Origin: Rhodospirillaceae bacterium
Lineage (GTDB): Bacteria; Pseudomonadota; Alphaproteobacteria; UBA6615
Direction of reading: 5' to 3'
Length of the DNA: 52,944 nucleotides
Assembly: GCA_002713365.1 (NCBI GenBank)
Contig: PASR01000007.1
Coordinates: forward strand, 9,323 to 62,266
In this document: positions 1 through 8,314 of the stretch, in pieces
Numbering within the stretch: position 1 is the stretch's first letter
Layout of the letters: every line of letters starts with the position of its first letter
Program-made: the position numbers and the translations under genes
The notes under the pieces: generated by a model
What the model was told of the DNA's origin: nothing
What the model saw: only the letters and a program-made list of their open reading frames with translations
Databases searched by the model: none

Positions 1-318
1 GGTATCGCTGGGGGTATTTTAGGTAAAAATGTAGGTAGTGGTAGTGGTAAGACCGCGGCAACAATTGGCGGTGCTATAATAGGAAGCCTTGCCGGTAACA
101 ATGTACAGTCGAATCAAGATACTCTTGGTAATGGAGAAATAGTTGGATATAGAGAAGAAAACAGGTGCCATACTATTCAAGAAGCAGTCACAACTGAGCG
201 ACTAACAGGATATTACATTAAATATCAGGCTTTGGGGCTCGTAGCTACGACAATAAAAAAGAGATATTATGCTATTGGCGATGACATCACCGCAATAGTC
301 ACTATTAACGCCCGTTAG
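1..318 (+). CDS. 17-kDa surface antigen-like / glycine-zipper protein (5' end missing)
   Basis: The frame is open from base 1 to a TAG at 316-318, so the N-terminus, including any lipoprotein signal, lies outside the window. About 105 residues remain. The first 35 are glycine- and alanine-rich with small residues at regular spacing (GGAIIGSLAGNN), which is the glycine-zipper two-helix segment of the Rickettsia 17-kDa antigen / SlyB-type outer-membrane proteins. The rest has one Cys and a TGYYIKYQALG stretch like the C-terminal beta domain of that family. A structural envelope role is inferred from the family. It is followed by 124 bp without a gene and then the convergent TRAP operon. Confidence 0.6.
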   Translation, partial: GIAGGILGKNVGSGSGKTAATIGGAIIGSLAGNNVQSNQDTLGNGEIVGYREENRCHTIQEAVTTERLTGYYIKYQALGLVATTIKKRYYAIGDDITAIVTINAR

Positions 319-442
319 TATTTAAGCAAATGTTAGTAATGACGATAAATTTGCTAATAAGAAAATTTGTTATTTATACTAAATGAACACACTATATTAA
401 ATTCTAAACGACAGCTTCAATATTTAAAGATTAGAGACTTTC

Positions 443-1801
443 TTATCCCATCGTCCTTGGTAACCACAGAACTATTTCTGGCCAGGCAAGCAGCACGGCA
501 ACGGTTAATACATCAGCGATGAAAAATGGGCCAATTCCTCTAAAAACGTCTTGGAGCGGGATAGAGAGAGATTTGCCATCTGAGTCCCTAAGTTCGCGAC
601 TGACGCCAGCAACCACGAAACAGTTGAGACCAATGGGCGGTGTTATTAGACATATCTCGGCCATCTTTACAACTATGATTCCGAACCAAATCGGATCATA
701 GCCAATGGCAATCACCGCTGGGTAAACCACGGGTAAGGTTAATACCAACATACCGATCGCGTCCATAAACATGCCCAAGACAGCGTAGGCTAGTAGGATG
801 CAGATCATGATCAAAAGTGGTGCCATCTCGAGTGATACTACCCAATCGGCAAACGCTGCTGGTAATCCGGCAAAGCCGAGAAAGCGAACGAATAGAAATA
901 CCCCCCATATCAGAGTGAATATCATAACCGTAAGCTTGGCGGTTTCCATTAATGCTTCGTGTAGACGTTTTCTCATTAGGCCTATAGCTTTTTCTCGCCA
1001 GGCTCTCAAAGCATAAAGGCTGAACACCACCATTGCACCAAGCGCACCCGCTTCAGTAGGTGTAGCAGCACCAGTATAGAGGGCGCCGAAGATCACTCCA
1101 ATGACAATGAAGATAGGAAATGTACCCGGCAAGTCCTCGAATTTTTCTTTCCATGTAAAGCCAGTTACACGAGAACCTAGTTCCGGCTTCCATTTGCACA
1201 TCAAGATAATTAGTGCAGCATAGATTAGTGCTGAAACCATTCCTGGAAGAAAACCTGCTAAAAGCAGTTTACCAACGGACTGTTCGACGATTATCGCGTA
1301 GACTACCAGTATTGCTGAAGGTGGTATTAGAGAGGCTAGCGTGCCTCCCGCAGCGATCACTCCTGCGGTCAGTCTCTGATCGTAACCATTTTTCATCATG
1401 TCGGGAATAGCAACGCGAGAGAATACAGCAGCGGTAGCTGTCGAGGCTCCAGATACTGCGGCAAAGCCAGCGGTGGCGAAAACGGTGGCAACTGCGAGAC
1501 CACCTGGCATCCAGCCGACCCAGCGACGCGCAGCCTCAAATAGTTTCGACGTCAACCCGGCATAAAAAGCAAGAAACCCTATTAGTATAAAAAGCGGGAG
1601 AACTGATAGCGGATAAGTCACCGTCTTCGAATGGGGAATCATTCCAGAAACCGCAGCAGCAACATGCCAACCCTTGAGTTCTAGAAGGCCTAGAAATCCA
1701 GTTAAAGCCGCGGCAACATATACTCGAACCCCAAGTACTACCATAACGATGAGCAGACATACGCCGATGATTCCTACGGAGAAGCTGTCGATCCCAAGCA
1801 T
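443..1801 (-). CDS. dctM: TRAP transporter large permease subunit DctM
   Basis: Large membrane subunit of a tripartite ATP-independent periplasmic (TRAP) transporter, the sodium-driven translocation channel that takes solute from the DctP binding protein. About 450 residues with many hydrophobic helices across the whole length and the usual conserved stretches (AGFAAVSGASTATAA near residue 115; FGALYTGAATPTEAGA near 240; LITPPIGLNCFVV near 390). The ATG at 1801 overlaps the dctQ stop (TGATG), indicating translational coupling; a GTG at 1804 is also possible. Last gene of dctP-dctQ-dctM. The substrate is not readable; organic acids are usual for the family. Confidence 0.93.
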   Translation of the reverse strand: MLGIDSFSVGIIGVCLLIVMVVLGVRVYVAAALTGFLGLLELKGWHVAAAVSGMIPHSKTVTYPLSVLPLFILIGFLAFYAGLTSKLFEAARRWVGWMPGGLAVATVFATAGFAAVSGASTATAAVFSRVAIPDMMKNGYDQRLTAGVIAAGGTLASLIPPSAILVVYAIIVEQSVGKLLLAGFLPGMVSALIYAALIILMCKWKPELGSRVTGFTWKEKFEDLPGTFPIFIVIGVIFGALYTGAATPTEAGALGAMVVFSLYALRAWREKAIGLMRKRLHEALMETAKLTVMIFTLIWGVFLFVRFLGFAGLPAAFADWVVSLEMAPLLIMICILLAYAVLGMFMDAIGMLVLTLPVVYPAVIAIGYDPIWFGIIVVKMAEICLITPPIGLNCFVVAGVSRELRDSDGKSLSIPLQDVFRGIGPFFIADVLTVAVLLAWPEIVLWLPRTMG

Positions 1802-2397
1802 CACGCGTCCTCCGCCGCCTGACGGATTTCTTCTTTTGCAATATCCTCAACATCTTTTAGTAGTGGTATCGCCACGGGATCTAGTGAAGGGTTAATGGTC
1901 AGTCGGATATAGCCTCCGAGCTGTATTAGTAACCGTATAAGCAGGACTGATAGTGCCACCGGCACCACTAGCTTGGCTGGCCAGGTAACGATCTCTATAT
2001 CGATAGTGCTGTCGCCGATGTTGAAAGCTCTTTCGAAATGAAAATAAGAATAGGGGATTAACACGCCAACAATAAACAGGCCCAGCGCCGTACTGACGGT
2101 CTCAGCTAACCAATGAGCACGGCCTTTAAGTTTAGAAACGAATAGTTCCATACGCACATGGCCGCCAACTCTTTGAACGTATGATATTGCTAATACGGCA
2201 AATCCCACCATAGCAATTTCTACTATATCAATATAACCAAATATCGGCGCTCGAAAGACTGTTCGTAAGAGAATCTGAACCACACCGAGGAACATCAGTC
2301 CGAATACGATTAATCCGGAAAATATATTTAATATAGATTCTAGTCTATGCAGAGCCAAATCAGCAAAGTTAAGAAAGTTCCCTAATCTATCGTTCAT
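1801..2397 (-). CDS. dctQ: TRAP transporter small permease subunit DctQ
   Basis: Small membrane subunit of the TRAP transporter, 198 residues, long for the family, which is often 160-190. Hydrophobic segments lie near residues 25-45, 60-80, 100-125 and 140-165, matching the four-helix DctQ fold. The conserved VLRTVF-type stretch after helix 1 (IVFGLMFLGVVQILLRTVF) is present. It starts with ATG 72 bp after dctP, with a strong stem-loop in that gap, and its TGA overlaps the dctM start. The C-terminal 30 residues (ending EIRQAAEDA) are charged and probably cytoplasmic. Confidence 0.9.
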   Translation of the reverse strand: MNDRLGNFLNFADLALHRLESILNIFSGLIVFGLMFLGVVQILLRTVFRAPIFGYIDIVEIAMVGFAVLAISYVQRVGGHVRMELFVSKLKGRAHWLAETVSTALGLFIVGVLIPYSYFHFERAFNIGDSTIDIEIVTWPAKLVVPVALSVLLIRLLIQLGGYIRLTINPSLDPVAIPLLKDVEDIAKEEIRQAAEDA

Positions 2398-2424
2398 GAC
2401 AGAAATAACTTACTAGAAGCGGGT

Positions 2425-2456
2425 TACGGCCCGTCCTTTTTAAGGACGGAACCGTA
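2425..2456 (-). terminator. Stem-loop between dctP and dctQ
   Basis: Inverted repeat in the 72-bp gap downstream of dctP: an 8-bp perfect stem CCGTCCTT/AAGGACGG around a 3-nt loop (2431-2449), extended by an outer TACGG/CCGTA arm. No long T-run follows on the minus strand, so it may stabilise the dctP mRNA end or attenuate rather than fully terminate. Such an element would allow more binding protein than permease to be made. The pairing is seen; the role is inferred. Confidence 0.55.
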
Positions 2457-2468
2457 TTCCGACTACTC

Positions 2469-3518
2469 CTAGTATTTGCGTCCGACAGCAGCGAAGATCG
2501 TGTTGATCACGCCCCTAGCATCGAACTTACCTTGATTTTCAGAAATCCACTTATCAATCACCGGTTTGCCTGCAGCGGCACGGAACTTGGCAAGCTCATC
2601 TTTTGAAAATTTAACTTCCTTAAGTTTTGCTTTAAGCATTGGCAAGTTCTTCTTATCGATGTCTATATAGGCTTGAATTTGTGCCTTAATTACGTCTTCC
2701 TTCACGTCCATCAATAGTTTTTGGTATTGGTTAGGAAGTTTCTTGTAAGCGTTGATCGAAAACACTACAGGGCAGTCTGATGTTCCCGGTGACAAGTTGG
2801 AAGTGAACCATTGTGTTACTTCATGGATTTTATAGGCGACATGACTATAAGTGAATGGAAACGATGCCGCATCCATCGTACCTTGCTGTACACCAGTATA
2901 CACCTCAGTTGCAGTCGAGCTAGTTGGCGTGGCGCCAATTACCTTCATCGCTCGCCCTACGCCGCCACCCGCGCGGACAGTTAAGCCTTTCCAATCTGAC
3001 AGTGTTGCAGGTGGTTTTCCACGGCCGAGAAACTCATATTGCGGTAAGTAGGACGACGTATATGTCATTGCATTCCATTTTGCGAGCTCCTTTTTGACGG
3101 CTGGATGTGCGTAAACGGCATCGCGAATTTTGCGATTATTTTCCCAGCTACTCATTGGTAGAAATGGCATAGTCAATGACATAAGTGCCGGATTCTTTTT
3201 TGGATGGTAGAAGTTACAGAACATTGCTGCTTGGAATGCGTCAATTGAAATACCGTCAAGGTTTTCACGGGACTTAGAAAGAGCCCCGCCGTAATGCAAG
3301 ACAATATTGAAATTCCCTCCGGTCTTTGACTTAACTAATGCTGACAGTTCTTCTACGCCAGCAGTAAAGGCACGTTTTTTACCCCAAAGTGATACATCCC
3401 ATTTTATCTTGGGACCATCAACTTCGGCAGCTTTAGTAGGTGTTGACAAAATCAATTCAGCCGATAGTAAGCTGAAGACAGAGAAAATAGCTACACTGGA
3501 TAAATAGATTGCTCTCAT
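2469..3518 (-). CDS. dctP: TRAP transporter substrate-binding protein DctP
   Basis: Periplasmic solute receptor of the TRAP system, 349 residues. The N-terminus is a Sec signal peptide (MRAIYLSSVAIFSVFSLLSA, cleavage probably after TKA near residue 30). The mature part has the DctP layout: a beta strand IKWDVSLWG, the GGNFNIVLHYGGALSKS segment, LTMPFLP near 125 and the LTVRAGGGVGRAMKVIGATPT region near 180, which holds the Arg that normally binds the substrate carboxylate. First gene of the operon with dctQ and dctM. One copy of the 45-bp dispersed element lies about 90 bp upstream of its ATG. Confidence 0.92.
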   Translation of the reverse strand: MRAIYLSSVAIFSVFSLLSAELILSTPTKAAEVDGPKIKWDVSLWGKKRAFTAGVEELSALVKSKTGGNFNIVLHYGGALSKSRENLDGISIDAFQAAMFCNFYHPKKNPALMSLTMPFLPMSSWENNRKIRDAVYAHPAVKKELAKWNAMTYTSSYLPQYEFLGRGKPPATLSDWKGLTVRAGGGVGRAMKVIGATPTSSTATEVYTGVQQGTMDAASFPFTYSHVAYKIHEVTQWFTSNLSPGTSDCPVVFSINAYKKLPNQYQKLLMDVKEDVIKAQIQAYIDIDKKNLPMLKAKLKEVKFSKDELAKFRAAAGKPVIDKWISENQGKFDARGVINTIFAAVGRKY

Positions 3519-3607
3519 AATTCTGATCCTCCTTTGTGTAATTCGAATTACTAGATCTTACTCTTATTAATCCTTGATCCGTCTTTAGCAGACGTGTTCA
3601 TTAATTT

Positions 3608-3652
3608 ATAAAAACTCTGGCATATTTTTTTGGAGTTGAGGAGTCTAACTTT
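3608..3652 (+). repeat. 45-bp dispersed element, copy A
   Basis: One of four copies that align without gaps over 45 bp. Two blocks are conserved: TGGCATATTTT (one variable base, sixth) at element positions 11-21 and GGAGTCTAA at 33-41, separated by a variable stretch. Copy A lies about 90 bp upstream of the dctP start, between dctP and tauE. It shares with copy D a perfect AACTCTGGCATATTTT at the left and GAGGAGTCTAACTTT at the right. Function unknown. Confidence 0.8.
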
Positions 3653-3730
3653 AGTCGGGTGCGTCCATCTATAGTTCCAATAGTATTAGGAATAAATCGT
3701 GCATCAGATTAACGTGCGTCGGAATAAGAT

Positions 3731-3759
3731 TTGACATATTAATTATGAAAGATTACGGC
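3731..3759 (+). promoter_or_regulatory. Possible promoter of tauE
   Basis: A perfect -35 hexamer TTGACA at 3731-3736 is followed after 17 bp by TACGGC, a poor -10. It would give a leader of about 80 nt before the GTG start at 3845. The -10 is weak, so this is only suggestive. Confidence 0.25.
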
Positions 3760-3844
3760 TTTTAATGGTTTATCCCACTTTACTGAAAGACATCATGATG
3801 GTGCAAATCATCCTAAATGCGGACTGCAACTTGAGTGTGACCCA

Positions 3845-4660
3845 GTGATCGAGATCATTTCGGTCTATATAACCTCTGGGATTTTTGCTGGCATCGTAGC
3901 TGCGATGTTTGGAGTTGGTGGCGGTTTTGCTGTGGCACCGATACTATTAACCCTGCTAACTCTTCAGCAGATTGGCGGTGAGCAGGCAATGCACTTAACC
4001 GTTGGTACAACACTGGCTGTTATATTTGTAACGGCTTCCTATTCGGCCGTGCTGCGCTGGCGTTCTAAAGATACTAATCCACGTTTGGTGATGAAATTCT
4101 TTCCCCTAGTAGTTATTGGCGCGATCCTAGGATCTACATTTGGTGGCGCTCTTCCCAGTGTCATACTAAAGGCCATTTTCATCTTCTTTATCGTTTTAAG
4201 TATTGTACGTGGTCTATTTAGTAAAAGAATTGTTGAGCCGCAGAGTGGTAGTGACCTTTCTGGTGTAAGGGGCTTTGAATACTGGTTGTCGGGCAGTCTC
4301 GCAGGTTTTCTTGGTGCTCTAATGGGACCTGGACCAGCGGTCCTTGTTGCTCCATTTTTAAGAAAACTGCGTTTTTCTATGGCAACGACAGTTGGGACCT
4401 GCTCGACGCTTGCAGCCTGTCTTGGTCTGTTTGCAGGTGTAGGTTACATCATCGGCGGTTTGGAGGCGGTGGGGCTTCCACCCTTTAGTCTAGGCTTTTT
4501 ATACTTACCGGCCTTCATTGGGCTTGCCGTCGGTGGGCTCGTCGGTGCACCATTTGGAATTGCCCTTTCCAGACGTATCAGCGACCATCTGCAGGGTCGT
4601 TTATATCTTGTCTATCTCGCTGCTGTTTTAGTTGTCATGCTATATAACGTAAGTATTTAG
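3845..4660 (+). CDS. Sulfite exporter TauE/SafE family permease
   Basis: Membrane protein of 271 residues, almost entirely hydrophobic, with about eight helices. The N-terminal GIFAGIVAAMFGVGGGFAVAPIL and the internal SGSLAGFLGALMGPGPAVLVAPFL are the two half-repeats typical of the TauE/SafE (old DUF81) family. Members export sulfite, sulfoacetate or other organosulfur anions, or take up organic acids; which applies here cannot be told. The start is GTG at 3845. It is transcribed away from the TRAP operon, so the two transporters may share a regulatory region. Confidence 0.85.
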   Translation: MIEIISVYITSGIFAGIVAAMFGVGGGFAVAPILLTLLTLQQIGGEQAMHLTVGTTLAVIFVTASYSAVLRWRSKDTNPRLVMKFFPLVVIGAILGSTFGGALPSVILKAIFIFFIVLSIVRGLFSKRIVEPQSGSDLSGVRGFEYWLSGSLAGFLGALMGPGPAVLVAPFLRKLRFSMATTVGTCSTLAACLGLFAGVGYIIGGLEAVGLPPFSLGFLYLPAFIGLAVGGLVGAPFGIALSRRISDHLQGRLYLVYLAAVLVVMLYNVSI

Positions 4661-4704
4661 TTAAAGACCAAAATGTTTGAAGTGTTTGCCCTTGATTTTT
4701 ACAA

Positions 4705-5760
4705 TCAAGCCTTACAGGCAATAACCATATTAGTAGCATTTTTAAATACGACACTACACTCGCTAAAACCTGCTTCAAGCATAATGTTAATAATTTTTTT
4801 TGATCCCGCTTGAGCACCGAGTGCTAAACCTACTTTTTGTGATTTAGAGGTCGGTACACAGCCCATAGTTGAAAATGAATAATACATCTGTCCTATAGGG
4901 TTCATATTTTCACTAATGTCATCAGAAGCACTTGGTTCAATTAGGATAGCCCAACCATCAGCAGAAAGTTTATTTCTTGCATGGCGAGCAGCGCTAAGTG
5001 GATCGCCCATGTCATGAAGACAGTCAAAAAAAGTTATAATGTCATACTCGTCTTCATACCCTTCAGCATCTAATACTTTATATTTTAATCGATCTTCTAA
5101 GCCGGCTTCAATTGCCGCAGTATTTGCTTCATTAATTGAGGGTTCGTGAATATCATAGCCGACAAATTGTGCAGTTTCATATTCTGTTGCCAACAACATT
5201 GTCGATAGCCCTTTACCGCAGCCAACATCGCAAAGGCGCCCTCCGTTTTTAAGTATTTTATCAGCTGATGGTATTTTTGGCATCCATTTTTGAATTAAAT
5301 TGGACTTGTAAGAAGGTTTAAAGAAGCGGGCTGTCCCCTGAAATACGCATGGATGAAAATTACCATAGTCAATACCTTCACCTGTTTTGAATGCTTTAAT
5401 AACCTTCTCGATACCATGGACATTACCTGTAAGAAGATCGTATGCACCAATCATAAGAGCTGGACTATCTTCATAGGCAAATACCATCTTTTGTTCTTCT
5501 GAAAGATAAAAATTTTCAAATTCTTCATCATGACAACAATATGTTGCAGCGCACATTGCGTGTAGCCATTCGCGAGCATAGCGTTCATCAATACCTGCAG
5601 CTTCTGAAAATATTTCGGTTGTACAGGGACCATTCTCAGCAAGTGTAAAAAATAGATTCAGTTCATCACCGATGCGCATCAAAGGTAGGAGAGAGCAAGC
5701 CGACACCTGTTCCATGATGGACCATTGTAGTTTACGTAGTTTATCCCTGTCTGCATTCAT
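4705..5760 (-). CDS. Class I SAM-dependent methyltransferase with N-terminal winged helix
   Basis: 351 residues. The N-terminal 90 or so (MEQVSACSLLPLMRIGDELNLF, then FSEAAGIDERYAREWL) resemble the winged-helix dimerisation domain of Rv2258c-like or O-methyltransferase proteins. The SAM-binding motif I is DVGCGKG at residues 178-184, followed by an acidic residue at the end of the next strand (FVGYDIHEP) and motif II-like DIITFFDCLHDMGDP. The ATG at 5760 has an AGAGGAA ribosome site eight bases upstream. The methyl acceptor is unknown. A copy of the 45-bp element lies about 60 bp upstream. Confidence 0.82.
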   Translation of the reverse strand: MNADRDKLRKLQWSIMEQVSACSLLPLMRIGDELNLFFTLAENGPCTTEIFSEAAGIDERYAREWLHAMCAATYCCHDEEFENFYLSEEQKMVFAYEDSPALMIGAYDLLTGNVHGIEKVIKAFKTGEGIDYGNFHPCVFQGTARFFKPSYKSNLIQKWMPKIPSADKILKNGGRLCDVGCGKGLSTMLLATEYETAQFVGYDIHEPSINEANTAAIEAGLEDRLKYKVLDAEGYEDEYDIITFFDCLHDMGDPLSAARHARNKLSADGWAILIEPSASDDISENMNPIGQMYYSFSTMGCVPTSKSQKVGLALGAQAGSKKIINIMLEAGFSECSVVFKNATNMVIACKA

Positions 5761-5820
5761 TTTTCGATTCCTCTAAGTATTAAATTGTTTAACTAACTAA
5801 GAGATTACTTTTCAGGCTCA

Positions 5821-5865
5821 TACAAAACGATGGCATATTTTGATGAAGTTGGGGAGTCTAACGTT
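5821..5865 (+). repeat. 45-bp dispersed element, copy B
   Basis: Gapless match to copies A, C and D with both conserved blocks intact (TGGCATATTTT and GGGGAGTCTAAC). It lies about 60 bp upstream of the methyltransferase. Read on the minus strand, its end runs into an ATG (5819-5821) that opens a ten-codon frame ending at 5789, before the methyltransferase start. Confidence 0.8.
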
Positions 5866-5928
5866 GATGGGGTAATAAACCGAACTTGATATGCTCTGGG
5901 GGCTAATTTTAATAGGAGTAAGATCTAC

Positions 5929-6531
5929 TCAACACCCTTTGTAGTTGTTAGCGATACATACTTTTGCAAGTTTTTGCGCTGTAGAGATTTCGTCAGGGGT
6001 CATCAGTTTTGCAACGATGTCCCTGTTTTTAGATGCATTTTTAATTTTACCAGATACTGAGGAAATATTTAACCACATATGAGCATTTATATTATCTTGT
6101 AAAACACCTTTTCCTTTGGCGTACATTACGCCTAGATTGAACTGTGATTTTGCACTGCCTTGTTTTGCAGCAAGGGTGTACCATTTAACCGCAGTTTTAT
6201 AGTTTTGTAAAACACCCTGTCCCAGACGATACATCACACCCAGATTATACTGGGCTGGGGCATTGCCTTGTTCGGCAGCTAGCGTATACCACTTCACTGC
6301 CGCCTTATAATTGTATTGAACACCTAGTCCTTTATGATAAATCATACCCAGATTAAATTGCGCACTTTCATTTCCACGTTCAGCAAGTGGTTCCCACTCA
6401 CTTAGGGCAGCTTCATAGTCTCCGATTCTAGCGGCATCAAGTCCTTCTTGGAATTGAGTGCCCTGACTTATATCTAAGCTTGTAAGAAACACAGCCAAAG
6501 ATAGGCAGAGAGTAGTGATAAGTTTTCTCAT
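5929..6531 (-). CDS. Secreted Sel1-repeat (TPR-like) protein
   Basis: 200 residues. A signal peptide (MRKLITTLCLSLAVFLTSLD, ending near SQG) is followed by three full Sel1-like repeats of about 36 residues between roughly 37 and 150. Each carries AxxxYNLGxMYxxGxGVxxNYxxAVKWYTLAAxQG, for example YNLGVMYRLGQGV and FNLGVMYAKGKGV. The C-terminal 50 residues end in two cysteines (KVCIANNYKGC). Sel1 proteins act as protein-protein scaffolds; the partner is unknown. Likely periplasmic. Confidence 0.85.
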   Translation of the reverse strand: MRKLITTLCLSLAVFLTSLDISQGTQFQEGLDAARIGDYEAALSEWEPLAERGNESAQFNLGMIYHKGLGVQYNYKAAVKWYTLAAEQGNAPAQYNLGVMYRLGQGVLQNYKTAVKWYTLAAKQGSAKSQFNLGVMYAKGKGVLQDNINAHMWLNISSVSGKIKNASKNRDIVAKLMTPDEISTAQKLAKVCIANNYKGC

Positions 6532-6570
6532 ACAAGATAAACTATGGGCGTATTAGCGGATAAAAATTTA

Positions 6571-6855
6571 TCAGAATGACATTAAAACCTCGCCAGTAGT
6601 AGCCTGGATTGAAGCTCCGTTGATCGCTCCAGCTTCAACCATTTTACCAAATGCCTGTTTAGCGGTTTCAGTGGCAGCATCCATAACTGCTTGACTCGGG
6701 TATTTAGCTACTACCAATCCTTCACCGTTTCCACATGAGACTATATCAATAAAATCAGCTCCTACACTTTCCAATATATCACGCATGGATTCTGAAATTT
6801 CTTGTGCTTTATCCATATTAGGAGCTGTAAATTTAGTAATTCTATACATTGCCAT
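6571..6855 (-). CDS. Small conserved-looking protein, possible dimeric alpha/beta-barrel fold
   Basis: 94 residues, no signal peptide. The pattern is beta strand (MYRITKFTA), amphipathic helix (DKAQEISESMRDILESVG), strand (FIDIVSCGNGEGLVVAKYP), helix (AVMDAATETAKQAFGKMV) and a last strand-like tail. This resembles the ferredoxin-like / antibiotic-biosynthesis-monooxygenase type of dimeric barrel, but no catalytic motif is visible. A good ribosome site (AAAGGAGAAT) precedes the ATG. It lies 64 bp downstream of the propeller-like gene on the same strand, so the two may be co-transcribed. Confidence 0.6.
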   Translation of the reverse strand: MAMYRITKFTAPNMDKAQEISESMRDILESVGADFIDIVSCGNGEGLVVAKYPSQAVMDAATETAKQAFGKMVEAGAINGASIQATTGEVLMSF

Positions 6856-6919
6856 ATTATTCTCCTTTAAAAATATAATAAAATTCTAACTTAGATAAGC
6901 TTCATATTTAAAGACATTT

Positions 6920-8242
6920 TTAATTCCACTGAACACGGGCGATAGAAAAAGTCGAACAATAATACACATCCCGATGTCCACCGGCTGTTAAGAACATACC
7001 ATTTGCCAAGGTGGAGCCCGTGGCTACTCTATCAATTATTTTGCCAGATCCAATATCCACAACAATCAGATAATCTTGATTATCTTTAAAGTCATTAATA
7101 ACAAGTTCACCTGTTTCAGGAAAAACAATAGGTTGCATTGTTGGGCGAGCATCCAGCCTCCATGCTACTTCCAAGCCTTCGTCATCATTTTTAATTCCTG
7201 CTAAGCCGCCGTTGATGCTATCCCAAGTAATGCACGTACCATACTCAGGGACATACACTGGTGGTGCGATTATGCCACCGCCCGGAGTTCCAAACGGCAC
7301 TATTTCAGTTATATCACCGCTAATAAGAGATAGTTTTAATAATCTTTGTGGGCCAGACCAAGGTGCAGGACGCCTCCAGCTCAATCTATTGCTTGGAGCA
7401 TCGAATCGTCCGTTTGGATGGACACTGTAAATTGCGCGCAGGGAGTCTATATCACCATTGTCCATTATCCAGAGATGACCCTCTGAGATACAACCATCCC
7501 AAGATAGACCCTGATTTCCGCCTTCTGTTCTATACTGTGGTGCCCATTCATGGTCCAGCACCATATTTTCACCATCCACCCTAATTCTCCAAACATGTTC
7601 TATTCCTGGAATATAAATAAATTCACCATTCGAAGTTTGATCACTGGCGATACGGCCCATAGAACCTTCGGGAAGTGCCATCGGTTCACCAATGATATCC
7701 AAACTGTCAGGTGATAATCGCGTAATTGTCGATTTTCCTTGGCCTGATAAACGAAGATCTTTCGTTATTATCGTGCCGTCTGATAAAATTAAGAGACCGT
7801 TATGGGCCTGATCTACAGGCAATCTTTTTTCTTTGATTACACTACAATCGGGCGAGAGACGATGCATATAACACCCATTTACTTTATATATGTCTCCGTT
7901 AGCATGGGCTGCTATAGCTCCACACCAGACATGCCCACCAGATGGGAGCTGGGGAGATTCTGAAATAGGTTCTAGTGTATTGATATTAATTCTTTCCAGC
8001 CAGCCATATGGTTCTGATCCGGACCAGGCTGGCATTGTTCCCGCAATGTAGACTTCTCCAACGGCTCGTCTAATTGCCATAACATTCCATCTATCATTCC
8101 GCTGTAAAGTTGACGTTGCCACTCCGTCGCGCGCATATAGGCCTCCATTTGCGGCTTTTTGCCTACGGTTACCACCGCACTCCACTGGCCAAGGCGAGTC
8201 AAAGTATCCAGGTAGAAAATTTTTGCGGTCTTGCTGGGTCAC
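6920..8242 (-). CDS. Uncharacterised beta-propeller-like protein
   Basis: 440 residues, no signal peptide, no family I can name. The sequence is a run of short beta-strand segments with repeated G-[DE]-[IL]-Y or G-x-[LIV]-[IVL] turns, such as GEVYIAGTM, NGDIYKVNGCYMHRLSP, DGTIITKDLRLSG, NGEFIYIPGIEHVWRI, EGHLWIMDNGD and TGELVINDFKD. That spacing suggests a six- or seven-bladed propeller like SMP-30 or NHL proteins. No metal ligands of SMP-30 enzymes could be assigned. Probably in one transcript with the 94-residue gene downstream. Confidence 0.6.
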   Translation of the reverse strand: MTQQDRKNFLPGYFDSPWPVECGGNRRQKAANGGLYARDGVATSTLQRNDRWNVMAIRRAVGEVYIAGTMPAWSGSEPYGWLERININTLEPISESPQLPSGGHVWCGAIAAHANGDIYKVNGCYMHRLSPDCSVIKEKRLPVDQAHNGLLILSDGTIITKDLRLSGQGKSTITRLSPDSLDIIGEPMALPEGSMGRIASDQTSNGEFIYIPGIEHVWRIRVDGENMVLDHEWAPQYRTEGGNQGLSWDGCISEGHLWIMDNGDIDSLRAIYSVHPNGRFDAPSNRLSWRRPAPWSGPQRLLKLSLISGDITEIVPFGTPGGGIIAPPVYVPEYGTCITWDSINGGLAGIKNDDEGLEVAWRLDARPTMQPIVFPETGELVINDFKDNQDYLIVVDIGSGKIIDRVATGSTLANGMFLTAGGHRDVYYCSTFSIARVQWN

Positions 8243-8314
8243 TCTATAAAGTCCTGACTTTAAATTTTATTTCCATTCTGATCCTATCGAAATGGTAGCC
8301 GTATTCGTAACTTA

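Larger units (their letters stand above)
3519..3844. other. Divergent intergenic region between dctP and tauE
   Basis: This 326-bp gene-free stretch must hold the promoters for both divergent genes. It contains the first copy of the 45-bp dispersed element (3608-3652) and a perfect TTGACA hexamer at 3731 facing tauE. I see no further RNA structure or gene in it. Confidence 0.6.

Noticed and set aside
1536-1853. Minus-strand frame across the dctM/dctQ junction
   Set aside because: A shadow of two solid transporter genes in another frame, with Arg- and Cys-rich sequence.
3608-3652. Sigma-54 promoter in the 45-bp element (TGGCA block)
   Set aside because: The GC expected ten bases after the GG is absent in all four copies.
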